Positions 5,976 through 6,749 of a stretch of 6,749 nt of DNA are shown in pieces (position 1 is the stretch's first letter; the number at the start of each line of letters is the position of its first letter). The notes under the pieces were generated by a model that had not been told where the DNA came from, ran no database searches, and saw nothing but the letters and a program-made list of their open reading frames with translations. The position numbers and the translations under genes were made by a program. The DNA is from Streptosporangiaceae bacterium (GTDB taxonomy: Bacteria; Actinomycetota; Actinomycetes; Streptosporangiales; Streptosporangiaceae): contig JASHTQ010000393.1 of the NCBI GenBank assembly GCA_030040475.1, positions 1-6,749 of the forward strand. The letters are read 5' to 3'.

Positions 5976-6019
5976 GGCCCGGCACCAGGACGGAGGCGGC
6001 ATGAGGGGCGGCATGAGGC
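5962..6019 (+). repeat. Imperfect 29-bp tandem duplication at the gene junction
   Basis: Units 5962-5990 and 5991-6019 match at 24 of 29 positions; the first 16 bases (cggaggcggcatgagg) are identical. Each copy supplies a GGAGG ribosome site (5963-5967, 5992-5996) four bases before an ATG (5972, 6001). A shorter echo, gcggcatgagg, ends at 6017 with a third ATG at 6013. Because 29 is not a multiple of three, the copies set different reading frames. Confidence 0.8.
5972..6004 (+). other. 10-codon mini-ORF bridging the two permease genes
   Basis: ATG 5972 overlaps the first permease stop as ATGA (5972-5975), and this frame reads MRPGTRTEAA before TGA 6002-6004. That stop in turn overlaps ATG 6001 of the second permease as ATGA. 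It has its own GGAGG. It may be a by-product of the 29-bp duplication, or a short relay that couples translation of the two permeases. There is no evidence for a functional peptide. Confidence 0.3.
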
Positions 6020-6749
6020 TGGTGCGCGGCCCGGTGCCTGGCCTGAGCCGGACGGTCGGCTACGCGGCCGGAGGCACGCTGGCGCTCGGGCTGCTCGTGG
6101 CGGGCTGCGTGTTCGCCGGGATGGCCGGGCCCGCGCTCAGCCTGCACACCAGGACGCAGGCGCTGCAGCAGACCATGGCCGGGATCGCCGACACGACCAA
6201 GACCGTGCAGATGAGCACCGACTGGGGCGACTTCACCAGCGGGCTGAGCGGAGTCGAAGACAACTTCGGCATCGGCGAGTCCGAGGACCTGACCCTGGGC
6301 ACGATCAACCTGGCCACAGATGAGATGGCGCGCGGCCTTGCGGCCATCCCGCTGCCGCTCGGGCCCGGCCGGTAGGCCAGCCTGACCACCAACACCCTGG
6401 CCGTCCTCGGCGCGGGACCCCGCGCCCAGGCCGGCGGCGCGCCGCGGGTCGAGGTGGTCTACCGCGACCCGCTGACCAGCAACGCACGCGTCGTCGCGGG
6501 CAGCTACGCGAGCCCCGCCGGGCTGCCGAAAGGCACCGTGGCGGTGGCGGCCACCCAGCAGACGGCCGCGCGGTTCGGGCTGCACCCGGGCAGCCGCCTG
6601 CGGATTCCCGCCCAGGGCGGCATCTTCATCAACGTCTACGTCACCGCGGTCGTGGCCAAACGCGACCCCGGCTCGACGTTCTGGAACCAGGACATCCTGG
6701 TCGGCACGCCGGAGCTCAACACCCCCGGCACCGGCCAGCCGTACTGGGT
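6001..6749 (+). pseudogene. Second FtsX/MacB-type permease, interrupted by an in-frame TAG and cut by the window edge
   Basis: From ATG 6001 (GGAGG at 5992-5996) the frame reads 124 residues: a basic start, a membrane segment at about 19-41, then extracytoplasmic sequence ending IPLPLGPGR. A TAG follows at 6373-6375. In the same frame, coding-like sequence (third positions nearly all G or C) resumes with ASLTTNTLAVL and stays open for 124 codons to the edge. This later part mirrors domain 1 of the upstream permease: ARVVAGSYA versus ATLVSGHWP, QQTAARFGLHPGSRLRI versus PATAAALMHVTVGDVLRL, and VTAVVAKRDPGSTFW versus VTGLYRPAQVSGAGASYW. The stop therefore falls inside one gene. TAG for TGG (Trp) by a single base change is the simplest cause, and relatives as I recall them have Trp-Ala at this spot. 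If the gene is broken, the first permease may have lost its partner. ATG 6013 is an alternative start. Readthrough or a sequence error remain possible. Confidence 0.75.

Noticed and set aside
6085..6110. Lipobox-like VAGC after a basic N-terminus in the second permease, suggesting a lipoprotein
   Set aside because: The hydrophobic segment continues past the Cys and corresponds to the first membrane helix of FtsX-like permeases, as in the neighbouring paralogue.

Overview
The window is very GC-rich, with G or C at most third codon positions, GTG as well as ATG starts, and protein families typical of high-GC actinomycetes. The genus cannot be named from this sequence. It holds five protein-coding genes on both strands, two of them cut by the window edges, plus short regulatory gaps. 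I see no RNA gene, CRISPR array, insertion sequence or integrase.

Left part (1-1661). The first 137 codons of an ABC-transporter ATPase run leftward off the window. Divergent from it is a winged-helix MarR/GbsR-like regulator. Between them lies an 18-bp inverted repeat, TTTCAC-N6-GTGAAA, which overlaps the plausible -35 boxes of both genes. This is the usual layout of a drug- or metabolite-responsive regulator controlling an exporter and itself. The regulator reading frame begins with six copies of an 18-bp repeat (VPGGSA-type), and every copy starts with a GTG, so the true start is uncertain. A small LURP-one/YxjI-like (tubby-fold) protein follows after a GC-rich hairpin.

Middle (1676-2482, minus). 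An NAD-dependent SDR enzyme closely resembles uronate dehydrogenase (Udh). It converges tail to tail with the LURP-one gene, 14 bp apart.

Right part (2601-6749, plus). A large 1124-residue FtsX/MacB-type ABC permease has about ten membrane segments and two big extracytoplasmic domains, each with a low-complexity Gly/Ser or Ala/Gly linker. A second permease follows immediately, and its visible N-terminal half shows the same extracytoplasmic fold. Its frame is broken by one in-frame TAG at 6373-6375, but similar coding sequence continues in the same frame to the window edge. The simplest reading is a recent Trp (TGG) to stop change, meaning a young pseudogene, with readthrough or sequence error as alternatives. 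The junction between the two permeases carries an imperfect 29-bp tandem duplication of the ribosome-binding-site/ATGA start region. This creates a 10-codon mini-ORF that overlaps both genes.

The ABC ATPase on the left probably works with a permease outside the window, not with the FtsX pair on the right. The FtsX pair would need its own ATPase, which is not visible here. No clearly new biological system is evident. The points most worth checking are the interrupted permease, the duplicated translation junction, the GTG-repeat leader of the regulator and the shared operator.
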